DNA of 64,000 bases from Verrucomicrobiia bacterium (GCA_036268055.1 DATAUW010000018.1:186001-250000), one strand, 5' to 3'; shown: positions 54,587-63,587, counted from the first letter of the stretch. Numbers and translations: made by a program. The notes: a model not told the origin generated them from the sequence alone.

Positions 54587-55809
54587 TCCGGTTTCAGCTC
54601 GCAACTCGAGCCGGCGTCCTGCGGTGTTTGATAAACGCCGCCGCTCACGTTGCAGGGATTCACAAAATGCTCGCGCAAATGCGGGATGTGTTCAAGAAAA
54701 ACCACCTCGTTTCCGAGCGCGATGTGATTGAACAAAACCAGATGCTGATGCAGTTGCCCCATGTCCCCAACGTGCGGCACGACGGGCACACCGAATTTAC
54801 GCGAGAGCAAACTGACCGCGATGAACTCGCTCACGCCCGCCACACGAACGGCGTCCACCTGAATGAAACCGGCGCACCGTGCTTGCAAATAATTTTTGAA
54901 GACGACTCGATTCGGCACGTGTTCGCCGAGCGCAAGTTTCGTCGGCGCGATGGCGTCGGCCAGCGTCTTGTGGCCGAGCACGTCGTCGGGATGCGTCGGT
55001 TCCTCAATCCAGAACGGGTTGATTGCGCGGAGGCGCTGGCAGATGTCGAGCGCCTGCGGCAGCGTCCATTGCTGGTTGGCATCCACCATCACGCGCGCGT
55101 TGTCACCAGCGACTTCGCGGACGATGTGCGCGCGGCGCAAGTCACGTTCGGGATCGCGTGAACCCACTTTTAATTTCATCGCGGTAAAACCGGCGGCGAT
55201 GGCGCGTTTACAATTTTCGCGAACCTGCGCGTCATCATAGTTAAACCAGCCGACCGAAGTATCGTAACCGGGATAACCCGTTTTTAGAATTCCGGTGCGA
55301 GACGAACGAGTCGGCACATGAGCGCGAAGAATTTCCAGAGCCGAAGGCGCGGTCAGTTCATCTTCGAGATAGGAAAGATCGAGCGTCGCGAGAATTTGCT
55401 CGGGGGAAAGGTCGAGCAACAGTTTCCATAACGGCACGTCGCGAGTTTTTGCCCACAAGTCCCAGCACGCGTTGGTGACGGAAGCCAGCGCGAGTTGCAC
55501 GACGCCTTTGTGCGGCCCGAGCCAGCGGAACTGTTGTTCATCGGCAAGCGCGCGTTGCAGCACGCCGAATTCCGCCATGATTTCTTCGATGGATTTGCCA
55601 ATGAGTCGCTGCGCGTAAAATTGCGCGGCGGCGCACACAAGTTGATTGCCTTCGCCCAGCGTGAACGCAAGGCCGATGCCCGTGCGGCCGCGGTCGTCGT
55701 GCAGTTGCGTCACGGCGTAGGAATAAATCGGATCGCGATGAATGGCGTCGCTGCCGTGCCCGTGGCCGATGGGGAAGCGGGCGTCGCGCGTGGTGACTTT
55801 TTTGATCAT
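54583..55809 (-). CDS. fucD: enolase-superfamily L-fuconate dehydratase
   Basis: A 408-aa member of the mandelate racemase/enolase superfamily. MKLKVG holds the catalytic KxK (K212, K214). Metal ligands include D243 (VMVDANQQW), the following IEEPTHPDD and LGEHV. His346 stands in VPHVGDMGQ. The start (TTRDARFPIGHGHGSDAIHRDP, split) fits L-fuconate dehydratases closely. It dehydrates L-fuconate to 2-keto-3-deoxy-L-fuconate. Gene spacing: 4 bp after the dehydrogenase and 4-bp overlap with the lactonase, so the genes are cotranscribed. Confidence 0.9.
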   Translation of the reverse strand: MIKKVTTRDARFPIGHGHGSDAIHRDPIYSYAVTQLHDDRGRTGIGLAFTLGEGNQLVCAAAQFYAQRLIGKSIEEIMAEFGVLQRALADEQQFRWLGPHKGVVQLALASVTNACWDLWAKTRDVPLWKLLLDLSPEQILATLDLSYLEDELTAPSALEILRAHVPTRSSRTGILKTGYPGYDTSVGWFNYDDAQVRENCKRAIAAGFTAMKLKVGSRDPERDLRRAHIVREVAGDNARVMVDANQQWTLPQALDICQRLRAINPFWIEEPTHPDDVLGHKTLADAIAPTKLALGEHVPNRVVFKNYLQARCAGFIQVDAVRVAGVSEFIAVSLLSRKFGVPVVPHVGDMGQLHQHLVLFNHIALGNEVVFLEHIPHLREHFVNPCNVSGGVYQTPQDAGSSCELKPE

Positions 55810-55813
55810 GAAA

Positions 55814-56590
55814 TTATTTCAGGCGGCGATACCCGAGTTCAGCGCCGCCACTCACGTGCATCAAATGGCCCGTGATGAAACGTGCCTTGTCCGAAAGCAA
55901 AAACACACACGCGTCGGCGATGGCGTCACCGTCGGGGCAATAACCGAGCGGATGGATTTCGTTCAGGTATTGTTCGGTGGAACGCGGGTCGGGTTGTTCG
56001 GTGCACCATTGACGAAGCATCGGCGTCCACGCGCCTGCGGGACAAACAGCGTTCACGCGGATGCCATACTTCGTGTAATCGAGCGCCATGGATTTGGTGA
56101 GCGCATTCATGCCGCCTTTCGTCGCGGTATAGGCTGCGTGAATTTCCTGGCCGATGACACCGACGAGACTCGACGTATTGAGAATGCAACCCTTCGTTTC
56201 AACCAACGCGGAAAAAGCATGGCGCGTCGTGTGCAGGATGCTTTTCAAGTTTATGGAAAAAAGTTCGTCCCACTCGGCGTCGGTGGTGGTGTGAATGGGT
56301 TTTGAAGGCGTGGCGATGCCGGCGTTGTTGTGGACGGCGTCGAGCTTGCCGTAACGCGTGAGTGTTTCCTTGATCGCGGCGGCGACGTCAGCATCGCACG
56401 AGACATCGCAGACGAGACCGAGATGACCTTCGCCGAGATTGGCAGCGGCTTTGGCGACGGCGTCGGCATTATGCGCGGCGATGGCGACCTTCGCGCCCTC
56501 AGCGGCATACGCGCGCGCGCAATCCCAGCCGATTCCACCGGAACCGCCGGTGAGGAAAATAATTTTGTCCTGAAGCAGCAAGGCGCTCAT
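55814..56590 (-). CDS. SDR L-fucose dehydrogenase-like
   Basis: A 258-aa classical SDR: TGGSGGIG cofactor loop, CDVSCDAD, HNNAGIATPSKP, NTSSLVGVIG with the catalytic serine and YTATK as YxxxK, then VNAVCPAGAWTPM. In this operon it most likely oxidises L-fucose to the lactone; it could instead be the later 2-keto-3-deoxy-fuconate dehydrogenase, as both steps are done by SDRs. Start ATG 56590 overlaps the mutarotase stop by 4 bp. A perfect AAGGAGGT lies 12 bases upstream, an unusually long spacing. Confidence 0.85.
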   Translation of the reverse strand: MSALLLQDKIIFLTGGSGGIGWDCARAYAAEGAKVAIAAHNADAVAKAAANLGEGHLGLVCDVSCDADVAAAIKETLTRYGKLDAVHNNAGIATPSKPIHTTTDAEWDELFSINLKSILHTTRHAFSALVETKGCILNTSSLVGVIGQEIHAAYTATKGGMNALTKSMALDYTKYGIRVNAVCPAGAWTPMLRQWCTEQPDPRSTEQYLNEIHPLGYCPDGDAIADACVFLLSDKARFITGHLMHVSGGAELGYRRLK

Positions 56591-57000
56591 GGCAGAAAAT
56601 AAACCTCCTTCGTGTCCGACCAGATTTTTCCTTTCGCGGCGGCGTCGGGCAATGGCGACTGGCACGGGTCCGTCTCCTTCCACCAACGCTGGGTTTCAGG
56701 ATCATCGGTCATGCGTTTCATGTCGGCGTCAAAGTTCGTGCCGGTGTATTCGAGATACGCGAACAGATAAAGTTTGCCCTCAATCTCGCGCTCGTGGATC
56801 GAAAAATTCTGGATGTGACATTCCTTGATCATCTTGTTGACGCCGGGCCACGCGTGCGCGTGCAAATCTTCATAGTGCGCGGCCAGGTCCGGCTTGAGGC
56901 CAGTCACCCAAGCGTAGCGTTGCGGCGGCGATTTGACCTGGCAGGTGGTGGAACATCCAGCGAGCAACCCGGCCAGCAAAGAAATAAAAATGATTTTCAT
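56587..57000 (-). CDS. lipoprotein L-fucose/L-rhamnose mutarotase
   Basis: A 137-aa protein with a lipoprotein signal (FISLLAGLLAGCS, lipobox LAGC) followed by the L-rhamnose mutarotase domain: RYAWVTGLKPDLAAHYEDLH, HIQNFSIHEREIEGKLYLFA, and DDPETQRWWKETDPCQ. The enzyme interconverts alpha and beta anomers of the sugar. Members are normally soluble and cytoplasmic; here a lipid anchor would place it at the membrane outside the cytoplasm, close to the secreted fucosidase and the symporter. It lies between the symporter gene (15 bp) and the dehydrogenase gene (4-bp overlap). Confidence 0.87.
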   Translation of the reverse strand: MKIIFISLLAGLLAGCSTTCQVKSPPQRYAWVTGLKPDLAAHYEDLHAHAWPGVNKMIKECHIQNFSIHEREIEGKLYLFAYLEYTGTNFDADMKRMTDDPETQRWWKETDPCQSPLPDAAAKGKIWSDTKEVYFLP

Positions 57001-57015
57001 AACAGATATTTTTGT

Positions 57016-58710
57016 TCAGCGAAAAAGAATAAAGAGCGCGATAAATATCGCGACGATGACGCCGGCGAGGATGCGAAAATCGCCCAAACCGCGCGCGCCA
57101 AATTTATTTTGCAAAGGCTCACGCCAATTTTCCCAGACGAGCAATTCGGCTCCGGCCTTAAAGGGTTCGGGAAAAAGAAAGGTCGTGGCGACCATAATGA
57201 TCATGCACGCCACGAGCAGCACGAAGGCGATGAGCATGAAATCGCCGCGATAAATATTTTGCCAATCGAGATAAAAAGTGATGAAGCCGAGAATGATTCC
57301 CGCGATCAGAGTGATGAACGCGGACTTGCCGGAAGCGCGGCGCCAAAATACGCCGAGCAAAAAGACCGCCGTGATTGGCGGAGCGACGTAGGAGATCAGT
57401 TTGTTGATGCCCTGAAAAATCGTTTGGTAATGGCCGAACAAGGGCGAGCAAACGATGGCAAGAATAGTTCCGACAACCGTTGTGATTTTGCCGACGCGCA
57501 CGAGTTGTTCGTCGCTGATGGCTGGGCGATGGCGTTTGAATAAATCGTACGCGACGAGCGTGGCGGTGGAGTTGAGAGCGGCGGAGCAGGTTTGCATGGC
57601 GGCGGCGAGCATAGCGGCGGCGACGAGACCTTTCAGTCCGACGGGTAATAAATGCGTGATGAGAAAAGTATAAGTGTCGGTGGCGTTCTGAGGTGCGGCG
57701 TCACCGAAGGCGTGTTGTTGCACCAGCGCAACGCAGATCACGCCGGGCAGCACGAAAAGAAAAACCGGCAGAATTTTCAGGAATGCGCAGAAGAGTGGGC
57801 CGAGGCGCGCGTTGGTGTCGTCCTTCGCGGCCAACACACGTTGCACAATGGTCTGGTCGCAGCACCAATACCAGATGCCCAGCACCGGATAACCCAGAAG
57901 AACGGAATACCACGGCAGGCCGCTGGGATCTTTGGCGTCGCGCGCGAGATTGAGAAAATTTCCCGTGCCCCACGTCACGCCACTGTTTGGCACAGCGGCC
58001 AGCGGATGGGGATGCGAGGCGAGCGTGTGCGCGAGCTGGCTCCAGCCGCCGATTTTCAGATAGCCGGTGATGGTGATGACGACCGCGCCGACGAGCAGCA
58101 AAACCGTTTGCACACTTTCCGTCCACACGACGGCGAGCAGGCCACCGAGCATCGTGTAAACACCAGTGAGAATTCCCAGCACGCCGATGAAAAACAGCAG
58201 CGCGTCCACGCCGAGGATGGTTGCGCCGGGAGCGAGGCCGAGAATTCCGCGCAACACCCACGCAGCCGTGTAGAGCGCGACGCCCATGTGAATGACGATG
58301 GCGGAGAAGAGCGAGACGATGGACAGAACATCGCGGCAGCCGCGGTTGAAACGGCGCTCGAGAAAATCAGGCAGCGTGGCGACGCGCGAACGCAAATAAA
58401 GCGGCGCAAAAAATAGCGACAGCAGAATCAGCGTGAAGCCTGCCATCCATTCGAAGTTGCCGAAGACGAGGCCGTATTTGTAAGCGGCCTCGGCGAGACT
58501 TACGAGATGCACGGTGGAGATGTTCGCGGCGAACATAGCGAGGCCGATCACCGGCCACGCGAGTGTATTGCCGGCGAGAAAATAATGTCCGCCTTCGCCG
58601 CCGCGTTCGCCGGTGCGGCGCATGAAACCCGCAGCAATGCCGAGCCCGACCACGGCCAGCAGATAGCCGGCCACGATCGCCCAGTCGAGATTGCTCATCG
58701 GGTTATTCAT
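57016..58710 (-). CDS. sodium/solute symporter (SSS family), probable fucose importer
   Basis: A 564-aa inner-membrane protein with about 14 hydrophobic helices. Typical SSS features: WAIVAGYLLAVVGLGIAAG start, GHYFLAGNTLAWPVIGLAMFAANIS, RFNRGCRDVLS, YSVLLGYPVLGIWYWCCDQTIVQRVLA, and MQTCSAALNSTATLVAYDLF. The family moves sugars and other solutes with Na+; position after the fucosidase gene (4 bp) and before mutarotase and dehydrogenase argues for L-fucose. ATG 58710 or 58698 may be used. Confidence 0.88.
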   Translation of the reverse strand: MNNPMSNLDWAIVAGYLLAVVGLGIAAGFMRRTGERGGEGGHYFLAGNTLAWPVIGLAMFAANISTVHLVSLAEAAYKYGLVFGNFEWMAGFTLILLSLFFAPLYLRSRVATLPDFLERRFNRGCRDVLSIVSLFSAIVIHMGVALYTAAWVLRGILGLAPGATILGVDALLFFIGVLGILTGVYTMLGGLLAVVWTESVQTVLLLVGAVVITITGYLKIGGWSQLAHTLASHPHPLAAVPNSGVTWGTGNFLNLARDAKDPSGLPWYSVLLGYPVLGIWYWCCDQTIVQRVLAAKDDTNARLGPLFCAFLKILPVFLFVLPGVICVALVQQHAFGDAAPQNATDTYTFLITHLLPVGLKGLVAAAMLAAAMQTCSAALNSTATLVAYDLFKRHRPAISDEQLVRVGKITTVVGTILAIVCSPLFGHYQTIFQGINKLISYVAPPITAVFLLGVFWRRASGKSAFITLIAGIILGFITFYLDWQNIYRGDFMLIAFVLLVACMIIMVATTFLFPEPFKAGAELLVWENWREPLQNKFGARGLGDFRILAGVIVAIFIALFILFR

Positions 58711-58714
58711 CGCA

Positions 58715-60400
58715 TCAAGGCAATAATTCCACTTCGTTGATCGTCGGGCCTTCGCTCGCGTCGAGGATGTTCAGGCGAAACTCATGCGCGGTGACGGGGG
58801 CGAACGATTTTTCAAAACTGTCGCCGATGGTGGCGCCGCTGAAAACAGTTTTCCAATCGCCGTTTTCACGGACTTGAAAATCGAATTTCTGCACGCGATT
58901 CGGATACGCTTCCGAAATGTGAACACGACTGACAGTTTTTGGCTTCACGAAATTGACCGCGAGCCATGCCTGTTTGGTGCCGTTGTCGGTTGCCCAACGA
59001 GTGGATTCGTCGCTGTCGAAGGCGAGTTGTGGGCCATAGTCGGAATCGTTTTTCTCGAAGACATTTGAAGCGGTTGCGTGAAAGGTGGGAGGGATTTCCT
59101 GCGCAGGCAAGTCCATCGCGGAGCCGTCGAGGGTTAATTGAACGATGGTATCGCTCGCATCGCGGGAGGCGAGGGGAATGTTTAGAGTTAGTTTTCCATT
59201 TTGCTGCACGAATTCAACTTTTCCGCCGTTGAGGATTTGCGCCGATTTTATTTTGCGCGCGATGCCGGGAAGCTCGATGGCTTCTTCGTGTTGATGCAGG
59301 ATGTGAAGATAAATTTTATTTCCATGACGCGTGCTGGCGATGGATTTGGTCGGTTTCCACGGACCGCCGCGAGTTCCATAAATGGCGACGCCGTTTTTCT
59401 CCAGCCAGTGGCCGACCTCTTGAAGAATGGCGACCTGGCGAGGTTCGATGCGGCCATCGGGCATCGGGCCGACGTCGAGGAGAAGATTGCCGTCGCCGCC
59501 GGAACATTCGGCGAGAATGCGGATGACTTCGGCAGCGGATTTCAATTTGTCGTCCGGTTTCCAAGACCATTGCGTGCCGAGCGTCATGCAGGTTTCCCAG
59601 GGATTGGTGTCATCGTAAGCGCCGATTTTTTGTTCGGGCGTGTAATAATCCTCGTTGGGGCCGAGACCGCCCTGATGCAGCCACTGATCATACGTGCTCA
59701 TCTCAAGGCGATTGTTGATTATGATTTGCGGTTGCAGACGGCGCACGAGCGCATAGGTCTCGGCGGGATGCCACATCGTTGGACGCCCGTCGCTATCGAA
59801 CCAAAGCACGGCGATCTTGCCGTAATTGGAAAGCAACTCGCGCAATTCAGCCTGAATTTTTGTGACGAAGCGATCATTGTTTGCCGAACGGCAATCCGGG
59901 TCGCGCCAATCCATCGGCGAAAAATACCAGCCGATTTTCATATCTTGATGATGCGCGGCATCGGCAAGTTCCTGGCAAACGTCGCGATGAAACGGCGTCG
60001 CGCCGATGTTGTAGCCGTCTACTTTTGAATTCCACAACAAAAAGCCGTCGCCGTGTTTGGCGGTGAGCACCATATATTTCATGCCGGTATTTTTGGCGAT
60101 GCTTACCCATTCACTGGCGTTGAAATTGGTCGGATCGAATTGCTTGTAAAGATTGTCGTAAACCTCGACCGGGGTCGGGCCATTGTTGGGCGAATTGGTG
60201 TTGGAATTCGCGCGCGACCAACTGATTTCCTGACCGGTAAGACTGACCGGGCCCCAATGAATGAACATGCCGAATCGGGCGTCGCGCCACCATTCCAGGC
60301 GTTGGGCGTGCTGCGCGGCAGTTTCGCAAAGGGCGGTCGAAGTGACGGCGAGGATGGCAATCATTATCAACCCGGCCAGCAAATCTTTCAGACATTTCAT
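58715..60400 (-). CDS. secreted GH29 alpha-L-fucosidase with C-terminal F5/8C-type domain
   Basis: 561 aa from ATG 60400, where a signal peptide starts (LLAGLIMIAILAVTSTALC). Catalytic barrel about 25-345: RFGMFIHWGPVSLTGQEISW, YMVLTAKHGDGFLLW, and IAVLWFDSDGRP with the nucleophile Asp202; GNLLLDVGPMPDG closes the site. Residues about 430-560 form a discoidin-type carbohydrate-binding domain (STRWATDNGTKQAWLAVNF ... INEVELLP). It releases L-fucose from glycans outside the cytoplasm; the genes downstream import and oxidise the sugar. First gene of the operon. Confidence 0.93.
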   Translation of the reverse strand: MKCLKDLLAGLIMIAILAVTSTALCETAAQHAQRLEWWRDARFGMFIHWGPVSLTGQEISWSRANSNTNSPNNGPTPVEVYDNLYKQFDPTNFNASEWVSIAKNTGMKYMVLTAKHGDGFLLWNSKVDGYNIGATPFHRDVCQELADAAHHQDMKIGWYFSPMDWRDPDCRSANNDRFVTKIQAELRELLSNYGKIAVLWFDSDGRPTMWHPAETYALVRRLQPQIIINNRLEMSTYDQWLHQGGLGPNEDYYTPEQKIGAYDDTNPWETCMTLGTQWSWKPDDKLKSAAEVIRILAECSGGDGNLLLDVGPMPDGRIEPRQVAILQEVGHWLEKNGVAIYGTRGGPWKPTKSIASTRHGNKIYLHILHQHEEAIELPGIARKIKSAQILNGGKVEFVQQNGKLTLNIPLASRDASDTIVQLTLDGSAMDLPAQEIPPTFHATASNVFEKNDSDYGPQLAFDSDESTRWATDNGTKQAWLAVNFVKPKTVSRVHISEAYPNRVQKFDFQVRENGDWKTVFSGATIGDSFEKSFAPVTAHEFRLNILDASEGPTINEVELLP

Positions 60401-60444
60401 AAGGCGGACGAACCGCGCGGCGCGGCGACTAACAATTTTGGTTT

Positions 60445-60520
60445 CGTGGTGTATGCTAATACGTTGACACAGTGAACAGCGGGAAATCTTGCAAAATTGT
60501 TCACCGAAGAATATTGAACA
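60445..60520 (-). promoter_or_regulatory. fucose operon promoter region, element shared with the PEP-CTERM gene
   Basis: On the minus strand, TGTTCAATATTCTTCG (60520 downward) starts a 37-bp block; ACACCACG follows at 60452-60445. The same two blocks, 29 of 37 matching and with nearly the same separation (68 against 69 bp), stand upstream of the PEP-CTERM gene. An inverted repeat GTGAACA (60472-60478) / TGTTCAC (60498-60504) also lies here, a plausible site for the divergent AraC regulator. Confidence 0.55.
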
Positions 60521-60523
60521 TGC

Positions 60524-61540
60524 ATGACAGCCAAGCCGACCTACCAGACGCGCCGGGTGCGCTACGAGATAGATCGTTGCGAGCCACAGAACCGGGCGAT
60601 TGAAACCGGCAAAATTCATTTTCACGCGCTGACGAAAGGACACTATCCCGGCACGCCCGTTCCGCAGAATATTTTGTCCGGCTTGAGCAGCATCGGTTTT
60701 TGGAACGCCGGCGGGACACAGGACTGGGGGCTTGATACGCATCGCAACGAAGGCATCGAGATCATGTTTTTGGAAACGGGCACGATGGCGTTTTCGGCGG
60801 ACCAGAAGCAATATGATCTGCGCGCGGGACAATTTACCATCACGCGCCCGTGGCAGTTGCACAAACTCGGCGCGCCGAACATCGGGCCGGGGCGGTTGCA
60901 TTGGCTGATACTGGACGTCGGCGTGCGACGTCCGCATCAAAGCTGGAACTGGCCGCCGTGGATGGTGCTGACGAAAGATGACCTGGCGGAGTTGACGCGA
61001 AAATTGCGGCACAACGAAAATCCGGTTTGGAACGCCACGCCGGCCATTGGGCAATCTTTCCGCGAACTGGCGCGCACGGTGGAAGCGTGGGACCAACCTT
61101 ATGCCATTTCGCGCATGGCGACGTATCTAAACCAGCTTTTTTTGGGCATCCTCGACGCGCTGTCCGAGCAGCAGAAACAAGAAACGCCCGACCTGACTTC
61201 GCGGCAGCGCACGGTGGAATTATTTTTGCGGGAGGTCGAAAATAATCCGGCGACGGCCAGCGAAACGTGGACCATCAACAGCATGGCGGAGCATTGCAGC
61301 ATGGGCGTGACGGCGTTTTCCAAGTATTGCCGTGAACTGGTCAATTCGGGGCCGATGGAATTTTTGAATCGCTGCCGGCTTGACCGCGCGGCGAAACAGT
61401 TGCGCGAAAAGAACGGCCTTTCCATCACTGAGATCGCGCTCGCGTGCGGTTTCAACTCGAGCCAATATTTTGCGACGCGTTTTCGCCAGCGCTTTCACGT
61501 TTCGCCGAGCCGGTTCGGAGAAGAGCCGCGGGAAAAATAA
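60524..61540 (+). CDS. AraC-family regulator of the fucose operon
   Basis: A 338-aa transcription factor. Residues about 60-150 form a cupin-like sensor (EIMFLETGTMAFSADQKQYDLRAGQFTITRPWQLHKLG). The last hundred residues form the AraC DNA-binding domain: WTINSMAEHCSMGVTAFSKY, then LSITEIALACGFNSSQYFATRF followed by HVSPSRF. It is divergent from the fucosidase gene with 123 bp between them, so it very likely controls that operon, presumably in response to fucose or a fucose metabolite. Confidence 0.88.
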   Translation: MTAKPTYQTRRVRYEIDRCEPQNRAIETGKIHFHALTKGHYPGTPVPQNILSGLSSIGFWNAGGTQDWGLDTHRNEGIEIMFLETGTMAFSADQKQYDLRAGQFTITRPWQLHKLGAPNIGPGRLHWLILDVGVRRPHQSWNWPPWMVLTKDDLAELTRKLRHNENPVWNATPAIGQSFRELARTVEAWDQPYAISRMATYLNQLFLGILDALSEQQKQETPDLTSRQRTVELFLREVENNPATASETWTINSMAEHCSMGVTAFSKYCRELVNSGPMEFLNRCRLDRAAKQLREKNGLSITEIALACGFNSSQYFATRFRQRFHVSPSRFGEEPREK

Positions 61541-61541
61541 A

Positions 61542-61570
61542 GCGGCGCGATTCTTTCGAACTCGCGCCGC
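61542..61570. terminator. hairpin between convergent genes
   Basis: Stem GCGGCGCGA / TCGCGCCGC (9 bp, loop of 11) right after the AraC stop and 18 bp from the stop of the convergent PEP-CTERM gene. No T-run, so termination in either direction is possible but unproven. Confidence 0.5.
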
Positions 61571-61587
61571 GATGGATGAAGATGACT

Positions 61588-62292
61588 CTAGCTGGCTCGG
61601 AATTTCCGGCGCGCGCCTGCAAATAGCGCTCCCGCGCCAATCGTCAACAACGCCACAGTTGAAGGTTCAGGCGTGGGCGTGAGGTCACGGACTTGCAGGA
61701 GATTGAATTGGGCGGAGGGTATGGTTGCTCCGGGGGTCAGCGTCAGCGTCTCAGCGCCCGTGCCATCGGCCACGAAGGTTCCGATAATGTCCTGTCCCGA
61801 GCCAGTGTCGTCGGAACCATAGGCCAAAGATGGCGAGGTGTCGGTGCCGCCGGAAAGGGTTTCCGTGCGCGCGTTGACGGTGCTGTTGCGGCCGTCATTC
61901 ACCCACAGTTGCACTTCATACGTATTTCCCGGGGTCATGCCGTTCCAACTGACGGTGTAACTTCCGGAGCTGTTCCCGAACGCGCCGGCGTTGAGGAGCA
62001 GGTTGTAATTATTGTCGGAAGTGGTAGGAGTTGCGAACGTGCCGTTGTTTCCGCCATTATCAAAATTGTCCGTCGCGCCGGACAGATCCGGAAAAGCCTG
62101 AAAGGTCACGCCGTTTACGGTTAAGCCACTGGACGCATCCCCATTAAAGGGCGCCCAGGATCCAAAAAATGTTCCCGTCGTGCTGACGTCGGTTGGCCCG
62201 CTGATAAATGTGGGCGCTTGCCAGGTTATGTCGGCGGCGAATGCGGCGCCGGCCAAGCTGGCGACGGACGCGCAGAGAATCAGTTTTTTCAT
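61588..62292 (-). CDS. PEP-CTERM sorting-domain protein
   Basis: A 234-aa exported protein. Signal peptide LILCASVASLAGAAFA, a single beta-rich domain (WQAPTFISGPTDVSTTGTFFG; SYTVSWNGMTPGNTYEVQLWVND), then the sorting signal PTPEPSTVALLTIGAGALFAGARRKFRAS: PEP motif, hydrophobic helix, arginines. Such proteins are cut by exosortase and sent to the surface or exopolysaccharide matrix; no exosortase gene is in the window. Its upstream region resembles that of the fucosidase operon. Confidence 0.9.
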   Translation of the reverse strand: MKKLILCASVASLAGAAFAADITWQAPTFISGPTDVSTTGTFFGSWAPFNGDASSGLTVNGVTFQAFPDLSGATDNFDNGGNNGTFATPTTSDNNYNLLLNAGAFGNSSGSYTVSWNGMTPGNTYEVQLWVNDGRNSTVNARTETLSGGTDTSPSLAYGSDDTGSGQDIIGTFVADGTGAETLTLTPGATIPSAQFNLLQVRDLTPTPEPSTVALLTIGAGALFAGARRKFRAS

Positions 62293-62356
62293 AGATGGTT
62301 TGAGTGAGGTTCTGAGGTTGAGGGTTTATGAGGGTACAGTTGTGTTCGCGAAATTA

Positions 62357-62433
62357 CGTGGTGTCATAGCGCAAATGTATTCAATCTCGGCGCTGTAAAG
62401 CTTCTAATTTTCTTCAGCGAAGGATATTGAACA
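62357..62433 (-). promoter_or_regulatory. upstream region of the PEP-CTERM gene, copy of the fucose-operon element
   Basis: TGTTCAATATCCTTCG (62433 downward on the minus strand) opens a 37-bp block similar to the one at 60520-60484; ACACCACG follows at 62364-62357. It lies about 65-140 bp upstream of the start codon. Confidence 0.5.
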
Positions 62434-62465
62434 CTATATACGCCGGCCGCGGAGAAGATGAAAAT

Positions 62466-63149
62466 TCAGTTGGATGCCGGGCTGGTGGCGCCAGAGACGC
62501 CCCGGGTGAAATCAACGCGTGGCACGAGGACGCCGGTGGATTGGGAACCACCGGAATTGCCATTGCCGCTATTGCCGGAGGTATTGCCAAATGGAACGCC
62601 ACCAACGCCTTGCAAGCCTTGTTGAAAGGTGTTTGGGTCAACGCGAAAGACTCGCAGGTCGGTCAATTCGCCGACACGGAAGACGACGCCGTAATCGCGA
62701 ATGGAATACGTGATGTGCTGGTCCGCGCCGCGAGCGAGGCTGTCAATGGCGTCGCGCAGTGAAAGATGCGAGAGCGGCGGGTTGATCGTGATTTTAACGG
62801 ACTTCAAGGCTTCCGCGCTCGCGCCTTCGATGACGAAATTCATTCCGCGGTGATCAGGATCGCGCGCCTTGGCGGTCTCGCGAAGTTGATTCAAGGCATC
62901 CTCGAAGGGCAGGGAGTTGAACTGCAACGATTCGATATTAATATGGTCCAGTCGTGCGCGCGTCATTTGTGAGGCGGACATTGGGGCTGGATTAATTTTG
63001 GGTGGGGAGTCTGAAAGGGCTTTAGGTTGTGCGGCGGTGGACTGTGCGTTCGTGAGGGAATTGGTATCGCCGCCGAAAGTTGGGTGAAAGGGTAAAACGA
63101 TTGCGACCGTTGAGAGGAGAAATAAAATCAGCAGGCGCTGGGAGTTCAT
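62466..63149 (-). CDS. exported protein with an STN/secretin-N-like domain
   Basis: A 227-aa protein with a signal peptide (LLILFLLSTVAIVLPFHPTFG). Residues about 65-170 look like an STN-type fold: LDHINIESLQFNSLPFEDALNQLRE, then NFVIEG, VKITINPPLSHLSLRDAIDSLA and a final YGVVFRVG. These are the features of short domains found before secretins, in which V.L.L....L..AL is diagnostic. The tail is a G/N/S-rich low-complexity stretch (about 185-205). No secretin barrel follows, so it is a stand-alone periplasmic domain, function unknown. Confidence 0.65.
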   Translation of the reverse strand: MNSQRLLILFLLSTVAIVLPFHPTFGGDTNSLTNAQSTAAQPKALSDSPPKINPAPMSASQMTRARLDHINIESLQFNSLPFEDALNQLRETAKARDPDHRGMNFVIEGASAEALKSVKITINPPLSHLSLRDAIDSLARGADQHITYSIRDYGVVFRVGELTDLRVFRVDPNTFQQGLQGVGGVPFGNTSGNSGNGNSGGSQSTGVLVPRVDFTRGVSGATSPASN

Positions 63150-63587
63150 GGCGCGGTAACGTGAGGCAAACTTACGGCATGATTTGTAATGGGCAAAGAA
63201 AATAAGCGGCGATGAAACGAACGAATGGGACTGATGGGACCGATATTGCGCGGAGGTGGTTTTATAGAGTAAGGATGAGGTTTGTGGGGCGTGGTTCCAG
63301 GAAGCGGGCTTGCCTCGCTGCGCTCGGGATAGTGGATTTAGATGGGGCGCGATTTCCTCCCCCGGCTGAAGCCGGGGGTTAATGAGAAGCGGTGGGGTTG
63401 GAGGGCTCTGGACAGGGCGCGGGGCATGGAAAGTTTTTCGTGAAGAGACGGGTGAAAGAGAGGGAAGAACGCCAGGCGGAATCGAAGTTGCAGAGAGTTC
63501 TATTTGTATTGAAGAGCTGAACTTCGTTGGAGACGAACACGCCGTTTGGATTTGAGGGACGCTGGGGAGGCTGTTACATTGGGCGTG
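63150..63587. other. intergenic region before ribD
   Basis: No gene supported. It contains the hairpin CCCCCGGCT GA AGCCGGGGG (63359-63378), a dispersed GC-rich hairpin type, and an upstream CTTGCCTCGCTGCGCTCGG stretch that resembles, inverted, sequence near 24060. No FMN riboswitch consensus found. Confidence 0.5.

Noticed and set aside
63150-63587. FMN riboswitch before ribD
   Set aside because: Looked for the conserved RFN blocks; none present.
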